32,781 bases of DNA from Steroidobacter sp. (GTDB taxonomy: Bacteria > Pseudomonadota > Gammaproteobacteria > Steroidobacterales > Steroidobacteraceae). Position numbers and translations under genes: made by a program. The stretch lies in NCBI RefSeq assembly GCF_016790065.1, contig NZ_JAEUPY010000395.1, positions 1 through 32,781 of the forward strand, written 5' to 3'. The notes below the pieces were generated by a model. That model searched no databases. It was not told the origin of the DNA and saw nothing but the letters and a program-made list of their open reading frames with translations. Shown piece by piece: positions 15,721-23,884 of the stretch (positions within the stretch are counted from its first letter, which is position 1; every line of letters begins with the position of its first letter).

Positions 15721-17727
15721 CTAGGGCGGCGTTGCCGGCGCTAGATACCGGTCGAACCAGGCTAGACCGCGCCGTGCGAAATCCCGTTGATGCTCGTACT
15801 CCTCCATGCCATGGCCCTCGCGTGGATAGGTGACGAGTTCGACCGGCACGCCTTTCCAACGCAAGGCCGTATGAAACTCGATCGCTTGGTCGAGCGGGCA
15901 GCTGCGGTCCCGCTCCCCATGCAGCAGGAGCATCGGCGTCGCCGCCCGGCGTACTTCGAAGATGGGAGAACGTTGCAAATACAACCCGAAGTTCTCATAC
16001 AGCGGCGCATCCCAATGCGCGAGCTGTTCGTGCATCCGGGTGTCGTTGCTGCCGGCCAGGCTCACCCAGTTATAAATGCCGGCGCCGCCGACCGCTGCCT
16101 TGAACCGATGACTGGCGTAAGTGGCGCCCCAACCGGCAGCGTAACCGCCCCAACTGAATCCATAAATGCCGGCGCGCTCGCCGTCCGCCGAGCCGAGTGC
16201 GATCAAGCGATCCAAGCCGCTCTCGATGTCTTCCCACTCCCGCCCCATCATGTCGCGCCGATTGCCGGCAACGAACTCGACACCGCGCCCGCGGCTGCCA
16301 CGATAGTTTGGAAACAGCACCAGATAGCCGCGTGCGGCGAGCAATTGTCCCCAGTTTCTGAAGCTGCCCTGCCAGCCATCGGACACCACGCTCTCCGAAC
16401 CGCCGTGCACATGTAACACCACGGGATACTTGCGGCCTTCGCGAAAGCCAGGAGGTTGGATCAGCACGCCTTCGATAGGCGTACCGTCGCGACTATTCCA
16501 GCGAAACACACTTTGAGCACCGAGCTGCGATGGCGAGAGCGACGCGTTCGACTGCGTCACACGCCGCAAGGCTTTTGAATCCCGCCGTGTGCCCAGGAAC
16601 ACTTCGTCTGGATGCGTCGCCGTGCTGGCCGCCCCCGCGAACGATTCGCCGTCACGACTGAAGCTGGGCAGCTCGGCGAGAATCTCCTGCGCTGAATTCA
16701 ACAGCGTGGACTCACCCGTCGACGCTACAACGGTGCGCAACGCCGTTCGCTGCCATTCTTCCGATCTGAACACGAACGTGTCCGCAGTGCCCGGCATTGC
16801 CGCCAGTCCCACCGCGGTACCCGTGAAGTTGGCGGTGAGATTGCGCGGGGTTCCGGATAGATCTGCCGCGGCGACAAACACACTCCCCGGCGCCGGATCT
16901 GTGATTGCAGTCGACCCCAGCCACGCAAGCCACTTGCCATCCTTGGACCACACCGGATCCGTGAGCTTGCCCACCGTGGCAGCCACCAAACGTAATGAGC
17001 TGCCCACGGCAGCAACGAGATAAGGTCGGGTGCGCAACGTGCGATCGTCATCGCCCGGACCGGGCGCGGCGCCGACCACGAGACGCGAACCGTCGGGCGA
17101 CCAATCAAAGAAATGCACCGACGCTTCATCTTTGACCAGCAATGAGTTTCGTTGTGACTGCAGCTCGATGGCGTACAGGCGCAATTGCTTCGGTGAGGAC
17201 TCGAACACCGTCCAATCACGACCCGCTCGTTGCTCCGCACGTTCGTGAGGACTCGTTGCATCCCACGCGGTGTAAGCGATGCGGCGTGCATCGGGAGACC
17301 ATTGCAGCGCCTGCACGCGGCCAGCCGCACTCGGCAATCTTTGCACCTGACGTGAAGCGATCGGCATCACATAAATTTGTGCCGGCTCATCGAACGCAGG
17401 CTGTGCGATCCACGCGAGATGGGTGCCATCCGTCGACCACTTGGGTTGCCGGACATTGACGCCCGTGTCGGCAACTTTCTCGGGCGATCCGCCGCGCGAT
17501 TCGATCCGCCACAGCTCGCCCACCGGCGGGCCGATGCCCTCCGCAGCGGTACGATGTCGCTCCATACGAAACACAATGGTCTGGCCATCGGGCGATAGCG
17601 ACACTTGAGAAACGGCGCGCAAAGCAATCACCTGCTCCACCGTCAAGGGCGCTGACGATGGGGCGGCAGGCACGCTCAATGGCACGAGCAACACCGCTGC
17701 GACCCATAACCTCAACCAGAACGTCAT
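15721..17727 (-). CDS. Secreted S9 prolyl-oligopeptidase-family peptidase (possible isopeptidase)
   Basis: This 668-residue serine peptidase has a signal peptide (MTFWLRLWVAA... to about residue 23) and a beta-propeller over about 25-390 with blades such as SPDGQTIVF, SPDARRIAYTAWD and SKDGKWLAWLGS. An alpha/beta-hydrolase domain covers about 420-665. The catalytic triad is clear: Ser525 in GFSWGG, Asp607 in HGERDRSCP and His639 in REGHGM. S9 enzymes cut short peptides admitted through the propeller. The lasso-peptide isopeptidases (AtxE type, also about 650-700 residues) belong here and lie beside a TonB receptor, FecR and FecI, exactly as in this locus, but no lasso biosynthesis gene is present. 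The ATG at 17727 has AGGACAGGA before it and starts the signal peptide; upstream frame to 17823 is rejected. It is divergent from an Lrp/AsnC gene. Dipeptidyl or acylaminoacyl peptidase activity is the conservative alternative. Confidence 0.9.
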   Translation of the reverse strand: MTFWLRLWVAAVLLVPLSVPAAPSSAPLTVEQVIALRAVSQVSLSPDGQTIVFRMERHRTAAEGIGPPVGELWRIESRGGSPEKVADTGVNVRQPKWSTDGTHLAWIAQPAFDEPAQIYVMPIASRQVQRLPSAAGRVQALQWSPDARRIAYTAWDATSPHERAEQRAGRDWTVFESSPKQLRLYAIELQSQRNSLLVKDEASVHFFDWSPDGSRLVVGAAPGPGDDDRTLRTRPYLVAAVGSSLRLVAATVGKLTDPVWSKDGKWLAWLGSTAITDPAPGSVFVAAADLSGTPRNLTANFTGTAVGLAAMPGTADTFVFRSEEWQRTALRTVVASTGESTLLNSAQEILAELPSFSRDGESFAGAASTATHPDEVFLGTRRDSKALRRVTQSNASLSPSQLGAQSVFRWNSRDGTPIEGVLIQPPGFREGRKYPVVLHVHGGSESVVSDGWQGSFRNWGQLLAARGYLVLFPNYRGSRGRGVEFVAGNRRDMMGREWEDIESGLDRLIALGSADGERAGIYGFSWGGYAAGWGATYASHRFKAAVGGAGIYNWVSLAGSNDTRMHEQLAHWDAPLYENFGLYLQRSPIFEVRRAATPMLLLHGERDRSCPLDQAIEFHTALRWKGVPVELVTYPREGHGMEEYEHQRDFARRGLAWFDRYLAPATPP

Positions 17728-17780
17728 TCCTGTCCTCGACGGTGAACTCGCTAAGGCAAGTCTCGCACCGCCACGCCGAA

Positions 17781-17823
17781 GGAAATTCCGGATGCGCCGG
17801 CCACCGCAGTTTGGATTTTCCAA
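17781..17823. promoter_or_regulatory. Pair of short palindromes between the S9 and lrp genes (possible Lrp operators)
   Basis: GGAAATTCC (17781-17789) and TTGGATTTTCCAA (17811-17823) are perfect odd-centred palindromes whose centres lie 32 bp apart, about three helical turns. They sit in the 213-bp region between the divergent S9 (start 17727) and lrp (start 17941) genes. Evenly phased sites are typical for Lrp/AsnC oligomers, so they may let the Lrp protein control the S9 operon. No footprint-like consensus can be proved from one locus. Confidence 0.35.
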
Positions 17824-17940
17824 GACCGCTGGCCGCGACAGAAAAAACCTCCCATTTCGGCAGCAGACAGGCCCGAGACCCTGCCTCGCAGCCCGCCTCG
17901 ATTCGGTATGCTCAGCTCACGTGCCCAACGGACTCGCGTC

Positions 17941-18426
17941 ATGAAGCTCGATCGATTCGATATCAAGATTCTGGAAGCGCTCCAGGAAGACGGCCGCTTG
18001 CCCACCGCGCGGCTCGCCGAGCGCATCGGGCTGTCTGCCAGCCCCACCTGGGAACGAGTGAAAAGACTCGAAGAAGCCGGCATCCTGCGCGGCTATCACG
18101 CCGACATCGCCGCTGACCGGCTGCCGCAGCTGACCCAGGTCCTGGTCACGGTCACCCTCGAAAGCCATCGCGCCCAAGATTTCAAGCGCTTCGAAACTGC
18201 GGTGGCCAAGGCATCGCACATCGTTGCCTGCTGGGCCGTCGGCGGCGACATCGACTATGTGCTGATGTTCGCGGTCGCCGACGTAAGCAGCTATCAACAA
18301 GCCGTCGACGAGACACTGACGGCCGATCTGGCGGTCCGTCAGTACTGGAGTTATATCGTCACCAAGCCCATCAAACCGTTTGCTGGGCTACCCATCGGGC
18401 ATTTGCTGGGATCGGTCGAGGATTGA
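17941..18426 (+). CDS. Lrp/AsnC-family transcriptional regulator (second of two)
   Basis: This 161-residue regulator has a winged helix-turn-helix at about 5-55 (LPTARLAERIGLSASPTWERV) and a RAM ligand domain at about 65-150 with VGGDIDYVLMF and YWSYIVTKPIK. It shares the GG-IDYVL and YIVTK signatures with the regulator at 3540-4064, so the two are probably paralogs within one Lrp subgroup. The ATG at 17941 matches the normal Lrp N-terminus (MKLDRFDIKILEAL); the open frame continues upstream to 17908, but nothing supports that start, and no strong ribosome site is visible at either. It is divergent from the S9 gene and probably regulates it. It ends 18 bp before the end of the convergent serine-hydrolase gene. 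Confidence 0.92.
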   Translation: MKLDRFDIKILEALQEDGRLPTARLAERIGLSASPTWERVKRLEEAGILRGYHADIAADRLPQLTQVLVTVTLESHRAQDFKRFETAVAKASHIVACWAVGGDIDYVLMFAVADVSSYQQAVDETLTADLAVRQYWSYIVTKPIKPFAGLPIGHLLGSVED

Positions 18427-18444
18427 GCGGCGGCAGCCGGGCCT

Positions 18445-20220
18445 TCACTCTGCTCCCACAGCCCGCGAGCCGACACTGGCGCCGCCGGGCCGGCGGTACG
18501 CGAGTTGATCTTTGGCGATGAACTCGATGCTGTGATCCTGACGCCCTTCCAGACCGAACCGCGTGCCATGTAGTGGCAGCAAGCGACGCAGCGGCAGATC
18601 GTTGTAGCCGAGCACGAGTGAGCCATCCTGGAGTGAGATGCGCGCGGTATCGGTGCCCAACTGATAGGTACCGACAAATTTCTGCAGGAACGACAGCTCG
18701 CGCATTTCTTCGCCGCCGCGGCGGTTGAAAACAATGGCGTCGATAGCCGGCTCCATCACAATCGCCACGCTGCTGACTTCACCATCGATGCCGGTATTGA
18801 ACTGCACCTTGGTTTCCGCGAGGGGATTCACATCATCCTCGGGGGCAGCAAACACGTCGTAATGGAAATGTTCCAAGGCGATGCGCTTCTGATGGTAACC
18901 CAGCGTCAGGCCGCGCTGATCTCGGCCAATCTCGATGGCGCCGTAGGCCGGATGCTCGAAGCGACCGACGTATTCTTCCAGCGCATGGCCCGGCGCTGTG
19001 CCGAGCTTGCGCAAGCCGACTTCGGGGCGATCCTTGGGCGCATCGGCCGACTTACGCAGCGCCTTATCGGCAGCGTAACGCGAACTCCAGTCGATCGGCT
19101 TCAGCCCCAGCATTTGATCGAACACGCGCTGACTGACGATCGACCGCAGCTGCGAGCTGCCTTGATTGATCAACAACACCAGGCCGACCCGCTCTTGCGG
19201 CAGCCAGCCCAGATAGGCGGTGAAGCCGTCGATGTTGCCGCCATGAGAAACCACGTTGTGGCCGCGATAGGTGGCGAGTGACAGCCCCATGCCGTACTGA
19301 CCGCGTCCCAGTTCCGGATAACGCGGCGTGTCGGCGATGATCATCTGCGGAGTCTGCATCTCGCGCACCGTGTCCGCATCCAGCACTTGCTTGCCCTCGA
19401 AGCGGCCACCCTCCATCAATGCCCGCAGATACCGACTCATATCCAAGGCCGTGGAATTGATGGCGCCCGCCGGAGCAATGGCATCGATATTCGCGTAGTC
19501 GACCTTGATGGTCCCGGCCTTGTCGCTGGTCACATAGGGCAGTGCCGGCTCGCGGTCTTGCTGGAAGGCGGCGATGTCCGAATAGCTGCGCGTCATTGCC
19601 AACGGCAGGAAGATCCGTTGTTGCAACAACTTCTCCCAGCTCGTCCCGGAAATGCGCTCCGACAGATAACCCGCCGTCACGAACATCAGATTGTTGTATT
19701 GGTATCGAGTGCGGAACTCGGCACTGGGCTCGAGGTAGCGCAGACGCTGATAGTAGTCCGCCCGCTTGAGGCTACTGCCGTACCACAAGCCATCGTGCCG
19801 GGGCAGGCCCGAGCGATGCGTCACCAGATCCCGCGGCGTCATGTGTTCGGTCGCGAAGGGATCGAACAGCTGGAAGTCCGGCAGATAGCTTTTGACGGGC
19901 CGGTCCCACGCCAACTCGCCCTGCTGAGCCAACGCGCCGAGCGTCAGCACCGTAAAGGACTTACTCACCGAGCCGATGGCGAACAACGTTTCGGGCGTGA
20001 CCGGCAGTTTGCGCTCCACATCCCGATAACCGTAGCCGCGTTGGTGAATGAGTTTGCCGTCCTTCACCACGACCAGCGCCAACCCCGGCGCCTTTTCCTT
20101 GGCCATCTCCGTAGCGATGAAACGATCCAGACCGGTGAGCGACTGCGCCGAAACGCTGCCGGCGACAACGGCCAAGATCAGTAGCAAGGAAACCGAATAT
20201 CGACGCTGCACAGCTGCCAT
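18445..20220 (-). CDS. Secreted beta-lactamase-fold serine hydrolase (class C/CubicO type)
   Basis: This 591-residue protein has a signal peptide (cleavage near SVSA-QS, residue 25) and a class C beta-lactamase-type domain at about 28-370. Active-site motifs are SVSK (Ser84-Lys87), YNN (Tyr175-x-Asn177) and HGG in SHGGNIDGF, which takes the place of KTG. A C-terminal DUF3471-like region and an added beta domain (about 420-591) follow. Members include D-aminopeptidases, esterases and the Pab87-type peptidase, and few are true beta-lactamases. The ATG at 20220 is used because the signal peptide starts there; GGAG is 11 bases upstream, slightly far. It lies 89 bp after the esterase gene on the same strand, in a set led by a TonB receptor, so a role on an imported ester or D-amino-acid peptide is plausible. 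Confidence 0.88.
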   Translation of the reverse strand: MAAVQRRYSVSLLLILAVVAGSVSAQSLTGLDRFIATEMAKEKAPGLALVVVKDGKLIHQRGYGYRDVERKLPVTPETLFAIGSVSKSFTVLTLGALAQQGELAWDRPVKSYLPDFQLFDPFATEHMTPRDLVTHRSGLPRHDGLWYGSSLKRADYYQRLRYLEPSAEFRTRYQYNNLMFVTAGYLSERISGTSWEKLLQQRIFLPLAMTRSYSDIAAFQQDREPALPYVTSDKAGTIKVDYANIDAIAPAGAINSTALDMSRYLRALMEGGRFEGKQVLDADTVREMQTPQMIIADTPRYPELGRGQYGMGLSLATYRGHNVVSHGGNIDGFTAYLGWLPQERVGLVLLINQGSSQLRSIVSQRVFDQMLGLKPIDWSSRYAADKALRKSADAPKDRPEVGLRKLGTAPGHALEEYVGRFEHPAYGAIEIGRDQRGLTLGYHQKRIALEHFHYDVFAAPEDDVNPLAETKVQFNTGIDGEVSSVAIVMEPAIDAIVFNRRGGEEMRELSFLQKFVGTYQLGTDTARISLQDGSLVLGYNDLPLRRLLPLHGTRFGLEGRQDHSIEFIAKDQLAYRRPGGASVGSRAVGAE

Positions 20221-20309
20221 GGAATCGCGTGCTCCGTTTCTGGGAAGGACGAAGCGGGACAACGTGCCATAGGCCGGTGGCGGTGGCAACCGCTCGATAG
20301 GCGCGGTGC

Positions 20310-21500
20310 TCAGCTGCCCCCTTCCGTCTCGGCAAGCTGAGCCGCGCGGCTGCGAATTGCCTGACCAAACAACCGTGCGGTCAAGGTCGCGGCTTTATCA
20401 GCATCATCGATGACGCCCGACCAGTTCAGAAAGCTATGAGTGAGCGAGCTGAAGTTTAAATAGATGACGCTGACACCGTCCTTCTCCAGCTTCCGAGCAA
20501 GCGCACGGCCAGAGCTGCGCAACGGATCGTAGCCGGCTGCCGCCAGGATCGTTGCGGGCATACCAGCGAGACTCGTGGCATTGAAAGGTATCGCGTCATC
20601 GCCGTCACGCACGGCTGGATCAGGAAACGCCATGGCCACCACCAGATCCACGAACGACCGGTCGAGGCCATAACCGACGCCGAACAACTCATACGAGCGA
20701 TCATTCTGCCGGGTATGCACCGCTGGGTAATACAACAATTGATACAACGGCAGCGGCCGCTTCGCCTGCAGCTGGCGATAAGAGATGACGGTCGCGAGTT
20801 GCCCGCCGGCACTGTCTCCGCCAACCCCGATGCGGGCGACATCGCCGCCAAAACTTGCCGCGTTGTCGCGCACCCAGAGATAAGCATCCTCGGCATCATT
20901 CTGTGGCGCTGGATATGGATGTTCGGGCGCGAGGCGATAGTCGACAGACACGACAATCACTTCTGCTTCATTGGCAATCAACCGCACCTGACGATCGACA
21001 GCCGCAATGCTGCCGAAGATATAGCCGCCGCCGTGAAAGTAAACGAGCACGGGCAACGTTCCCTCACCTGCGCTCTTCGGTCGATAGATGCGCACTGGAA
21101 TCTCAGCGTCGCGCCCCGGAATGCGCCGATCTTCCACTGAGGCCATGTCAGCGGTGAGCTTGGCATTGATCGTCCAGCGACGATCAACGGAAGCGCGCGC
21201 GGCCCGGCGCCCCTCCTCCGTCGCAAAGGCCGCGCGCTCCTCCTGCTCTGCTTCAGGCGTCGATGAGGGCCGCGAAAAAGTCTCCAGCACGTACTGCATC
21301 TTTGGGTTCAGCAGGTCGCCATCGACTTTTTCTCGCGGCCCTTTCAGATGCGACACAAACCAGCTTTCCGGCTGTCGGGCCGCTGCCAACGTCTCACGCT
21401 CTTGAGTCGTGAGCTGCAGATCCGGAGGATCCGCGGGCTGCGATGAACAAGCACTCAGCAGGATCGCGACGAGCACGGGAACGAACAGGTTGTGACGCAT
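20310..21500 (-). CDS. Outer-membrane lipoprotein esterase, HSL (family IV) alpha/beta hydrolase
   Basis: This 396-residue protein begins with a lipoprotein signal, lipobox LLSAC with Cys18 as the probable lipidated residue. There is no Asp at +2, so outer-membrane sorting is expected. The alpha/beta-hydrolase fold carries the family IV oxyanion motif HGGG (156-159), the nucleophile GDSAGG (Ser230), Asp325 in GYDPLR and His355 in LTHSF, a complete triad. HSL-type enzymes hydrolyse short acyl esters and some lactones or carbamates. Residues 20-120 form an added N-terminal region of unknown role. It starts 49 bp after the TonB receptor stop; AAGGA eight bases before the ATG comes from a 17-bp tandem repeat. 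It probably acts on the receptor's substrate or its acyl groups. Confidence 0.92.
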   Translation of the reverse strand: MRHNLFVPVLVAILLSACSSQPADPPDLQLTTQERETLAAARQPESWFVSHLKGPREKVDGDLLNPKMQYVLETFSRPSSTPEAEQEERAAFATEEGRRAARASVDRRWTINAKLTADMASVEDRRIPGRDAEIPVRIYRPKSAGEGTLPVLVYFHGGGYIFGSIAAVDRQVRLIANEAEVIVVSVDYRLAPEHPYPAPQNDAEDAYLWVRDNAASFGGDVARIGVGGDSAGGQLATVISYRQLQAKRPLPLYQLLYYPAVHTRQNDRSYELFGVGYGLDRSFVDLVVAMAFPDPAVRDGDDAIPFNATSLAGMPATILAAAGYDPLRSSGRALARKLEKDGVSVIYLNFSSLTHSFLNWSGVIDDADKAATLTARLFGQAIRSRAAQLAETEGGS

Positions 21501-21509
21501 CGACTCATT

Positions 21510-21560
21510 CCTTCTTCAGAAATTGGCCTTCTTCAGAACTCGGCCTTCTTCAAAACTTTG
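21510..21560. repeat. Three 17-bp tandem repeats across the receptor stop and esterase ribosome site
   Basis: Three head-to-tail 17-bp copies start at 21510, 21527 and 21544, each beginning CCTTCTTCA. Copies 1 and 2 differ at two positions, copies 2 and 3 at three. Read on the minus strand, each copy contains TGAAGAAGG, so the receptor's stop codon (21550-21552) and a ribosome-site-like sequence are triplicated. Because 17 is not a multiple of three, the TGA triplets fall in all three frames. Confidence 0.85.
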
Positions 21561-23757
21561 CACTGATCTCAGCACCCCAGGTACGAGGCGCCGCGTAGCG
21601 CCGAGTCAACGTACCGAAGAAGTCGCCGCCGTAAATCGCTACGTTGCGAGAGTCGAGCAGGTTGCGCGACCACACAGCGAACTCCCATCGCTGACTCTGC
21701 GGAGCGATGGCGATACGCGCGTTCACGGAATCCGACGCACTCACGCGGTCATACGGCACCGTCATGCCGCCCACCGTCACAGACGTGCGATTGTCGATAT
21801 CCGAGTAGTAACGGTCGCGATAGGTGTAGTCCGCGTGTAGCAGCAGATCCAAGGATCGGCCGATGGGCACCGAATACCCGACGCTGGCATTGGCTTGCAG
21901 CGGCGAGGCGCCCGGCAGCTCCTTGCCCGACGCATCGGTGTTACCCGCGCCACCACCCGGGAACGACTCGAACTCGGCTTTCAGCACGCCGAGACCCAGC
22001 CCCAAGGTCAAACGATCGATGGGCCGCAGCGTCGCTTCGAGTTCGACGCCCTGCGTCCGCACTTCGGCCGCGTTGCCGATCACGATGGCGATGACGCCCG
22101 GGCTAACCTCGAGAAATTGATCGACCTGATAGTTTTCGAACTCGGTACGGAACACGGAGATGGCAAATCCCAACCGCCGCTGCCACAGATCGCCCTTGAT
22201 GCCCGCCTCATAGTTCCGAGCCGTCTCGCGCTCGAACTCCAGACTGTTGGGGAATACGCGGGGCCCGACGAAGTCCAGGTTGTACCCACCGCTCTTGTAA
22301 CCTTCTGCGTAGCGCAGATAGGAAATGAAATTCGGCGTCCACTGGTAAGTCAGCGTCGCGGTTGGCGAGAGGTCCTCATCCGTGCGCTTGTCCGAAAATG
22401 TGCCGGTGGCCAGGCCGAACGCCGGCAGACGCGAGCCGTCGATGGCGTAGTTCGCCTCTTTCTCCTCCCACGACCAGCGGAAGCCCAGCCCGAATTCGAG
22501 TTTATCGGTGAGATCGTACGTGCCGTGCGCGTACAAGGCGGCGTTTCGAGTCGTCACATCGCCTGCGGTTGGCAACGACGCACCCGCCGGCAATCCCAAC
22601 AGCGGCGCTTGCGAATGAGTGCGTGCGGCGCGACTCGTATCGCTGTCTTGCTGATACAAATACAGCCCGGCGAGATACTCGAAGCGCTCGGTGCGCGCAG
22701 CCAGCCACTGAAATTCCTGGGTGTACTGGCGATACTCATCGGCAAAATCCACCGACACCAGATCCAACGGCGAATAGTCGACGTCGATGGTGCTGGCGAA
22801 TTCGGTGCTTCGATACGAGGTAATGGACTTGAACGTCGAGCCGCCGGCCAGCTCGTAGGCAATGTCCAGCGCGCCGCGGTACACGTCGCGCTCGTCAGCC
22901 GAGTTGTGATTCACATTGATGGTGCGGGGCCTGGAATAGTTCGACGCAATCGCGCTGCCGAAGGTATTGGTAAACGCGTTACCGTACTCACCGCGTTCTC
23001 GCGTCCGCAGTCCATCAACCGACGCCAGCACCTTGAGCGAGTCACTCACATCCCAGCGCAACTGCGCGCGGCCTGAGGTGGCATCGCGATTGCCAACATC
23101 GCTGCCGTCGAACAGATTCGTGGTGAAACCGTCGCGAACCGCGCGATTGAACGAGATCTTGGTCGCGACAGTGCTGCCGAGCGCCGTGTTGAATCGCAGC
23201 GATCCCTGCCGCTCGCCATAGTCGCCGACGCGCGCGCTGACGAACGTTTCAGTATCGAACGTCGGTTGACGCGAAACCAAATTGATCGCGCCGGCCACAG
23301 TGTTCTTGCCGAACAGCGCGCCTTGCGGGCCACGCAATACCTCCACGCGCTCCAGATCCACCAGCTCCTGATTGAGCGCGGGCGATTGACCCAAGTACAC
23401 GCCGTCCAGATACACACCGACCCGAGTGTCGAAGCCGATATTTCGACTGTTGGCACCGACGCCGCGGATATAGACGGCGGAGTTCAACGACACGTTGGAA
23501 TCGATGATTAGATTCGGCACATGATTGCTCAGCTCGGCGAGCTGCTGCACGTTCAAGTCCTTGATGGTCTGGTCGCCCACCGCCGCAATCGAGCTGGGCA
23601 CGTCGATCAGGCGCTCCTGCCGTTTTTGCGCGGTAACCACGATTTCCTCGACGCCCGCCGCATCCTGCGCCACCGCCGGACCAACTACCGCACCGAATGT
23701 CACGACCGGCATCCAATAGATCCAGTGCCGCGAGTTCATCCCATTCCTAGTTCCCAT
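21550..23757 (-). CDS. TonB-dependent outer-membrane receptor
   Basis: This 735-residue receptor has a signal peptide (cleavage near PAVAQ-DA, about residue 31) and a TonB-box-like EEIVVTAQKR at about 37-46. A plug follows (about 50-160, with YIRGVGANSRNIGFD and LRGPQGALFGKNTVAGAINL), then a barrel ending in SAKF with the terminal Phe. It has no STN domain. GGGAGG lies six bases before the ATG at 23757, a strong site. This EEIVVTAQKR class is abundant in alphaproteobacteria and Steroidobacter-like bacteria, and many members are near catabolic genes for aromatic, steroid or peptide compounds. It leads a minus-strand set with the lipoprotein esterase and serine hydrolase and is divergent from TetR, which suggests repression until a substrate is present. 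Confidence 0.93.
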   Translation of the reverse strand: MGTRNGMNSRHWIYWMPVVTFGAVVGPAVAQDAAGVEEIVVTAQKRQERLIDVPSSIAAVGDQTIKDLNVQQLAELSNHVPNLIIDSNVSLNSAVYIRGVGANSRNIGFDTRVGVYLDGVYLGQSPALNQELVDLERVEVLRGPQGALFGKNTVAGAINLVSRQPTFDTETFVSARVGDYGERQGSLRFNTALGSTVATKISFNRAVRDGFTTNLFDGSDVGNRDATSGRAQLRWDVSDSLKVLASVDGLRTRERGEYGNAFTNTFGSAIASNYSRPRTINVNHNSADERDVYRGALDIAYELAGGSTFKSITSYRSTEFASTIDVDYSPLDLVSVDFADEYRQYTQEFQWLAARTERFEYLAGLYLYQQDSDTSRAARTHSQAPLLGLPAGASLPTAGDVTTRNAALYAHGTYDLTDKLEFGLGFRWSWEEKEANYAIDGSRLPAFGLATGTFSDKRTDEDLSPTATLTYQWTPNFISYLRYAEGYKSGGYNLDFVGPRVFPNSLEFERETARNYEAGIKGDLWQRRLGFAISVFRTEFENYQVDQFLEVSPGVIAIVIGNAAEVRTQGVELEATLRPIDRLTLGLGLGVLKAEFESFPGGGAGNTDASGKELPGASPLQANASVGYSVPIGRSLDLLLHADYTYRDRYYSDIDNRTSVTVGGMTVPYDRVSASDSVNARIAIAPQSQRWEFAVWSRNLLDSRNVAIYGGDFFGTLTRRYAAPRTWGAEISAKF

Positions 23758-23811
23758 ACATCGCCTCCCGTTTTATCGATCCGCTATCGTCGGTGTCGCC
23801 TTGATCAGATA

Positions 23812-23831
23812 CGAATATGAATTTTTATTCG
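23812..23831. promoter_or_regulatory. Palindrome between TetR and the TonB receptor (candidate TetR operator)
   Basis: CGAATA (23812-23817) and TATTCG (23826-23831) are perfect inverted arms around an 8-base centre that is itself partly symmetric (AATT), giving 16 of 20 self-complementary positions. The site lies in the AT-rich middle of the 127-bp divergent region between the receptor (start 23757) and tetR (start 23885). Its length and form match TetR-family operators, so one dimer could control both genes. Confidence 0.5.
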
Positions 23832-23884
23832 CTTTTTAATGCCATCGCTGCCAAAATGCAAGCCGCCGGGCAGAATGAGCAGCT

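Noticed and set aside
17727..17823. Longer S9 protein beginning at a TTG at 17823
   Set aside because: The extra 32 residues are Arg-rich and precede the signal peptide; the ATG at 17727 has a good ribosome site.
15721..18426. A full lasso-peptide biosynthesis cluster around the S9 gene
   Set aside because: The neighbouring frames are a sigma factor and an Lrp regulator; no asparagine-synthetase-like C protein, transglutaminase-like B protein, or precursor frame is present in the window.
18445..20220. Antibiotic-resistance beta-lactamase
   Set aside because: Although SVSK and YNN motifs are present, HGG replaces KTG, there is a large C-terminal extension, and the gene sits in a catabolic set; a peptidase or esterase is more likely.
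21895..23076. 393-codon plus-strand open frame opposite the third TonB receptor
   Set aside because: Same reasoning: Arg/Gln-rich, no motif, and fully inside a clear receptor gene.
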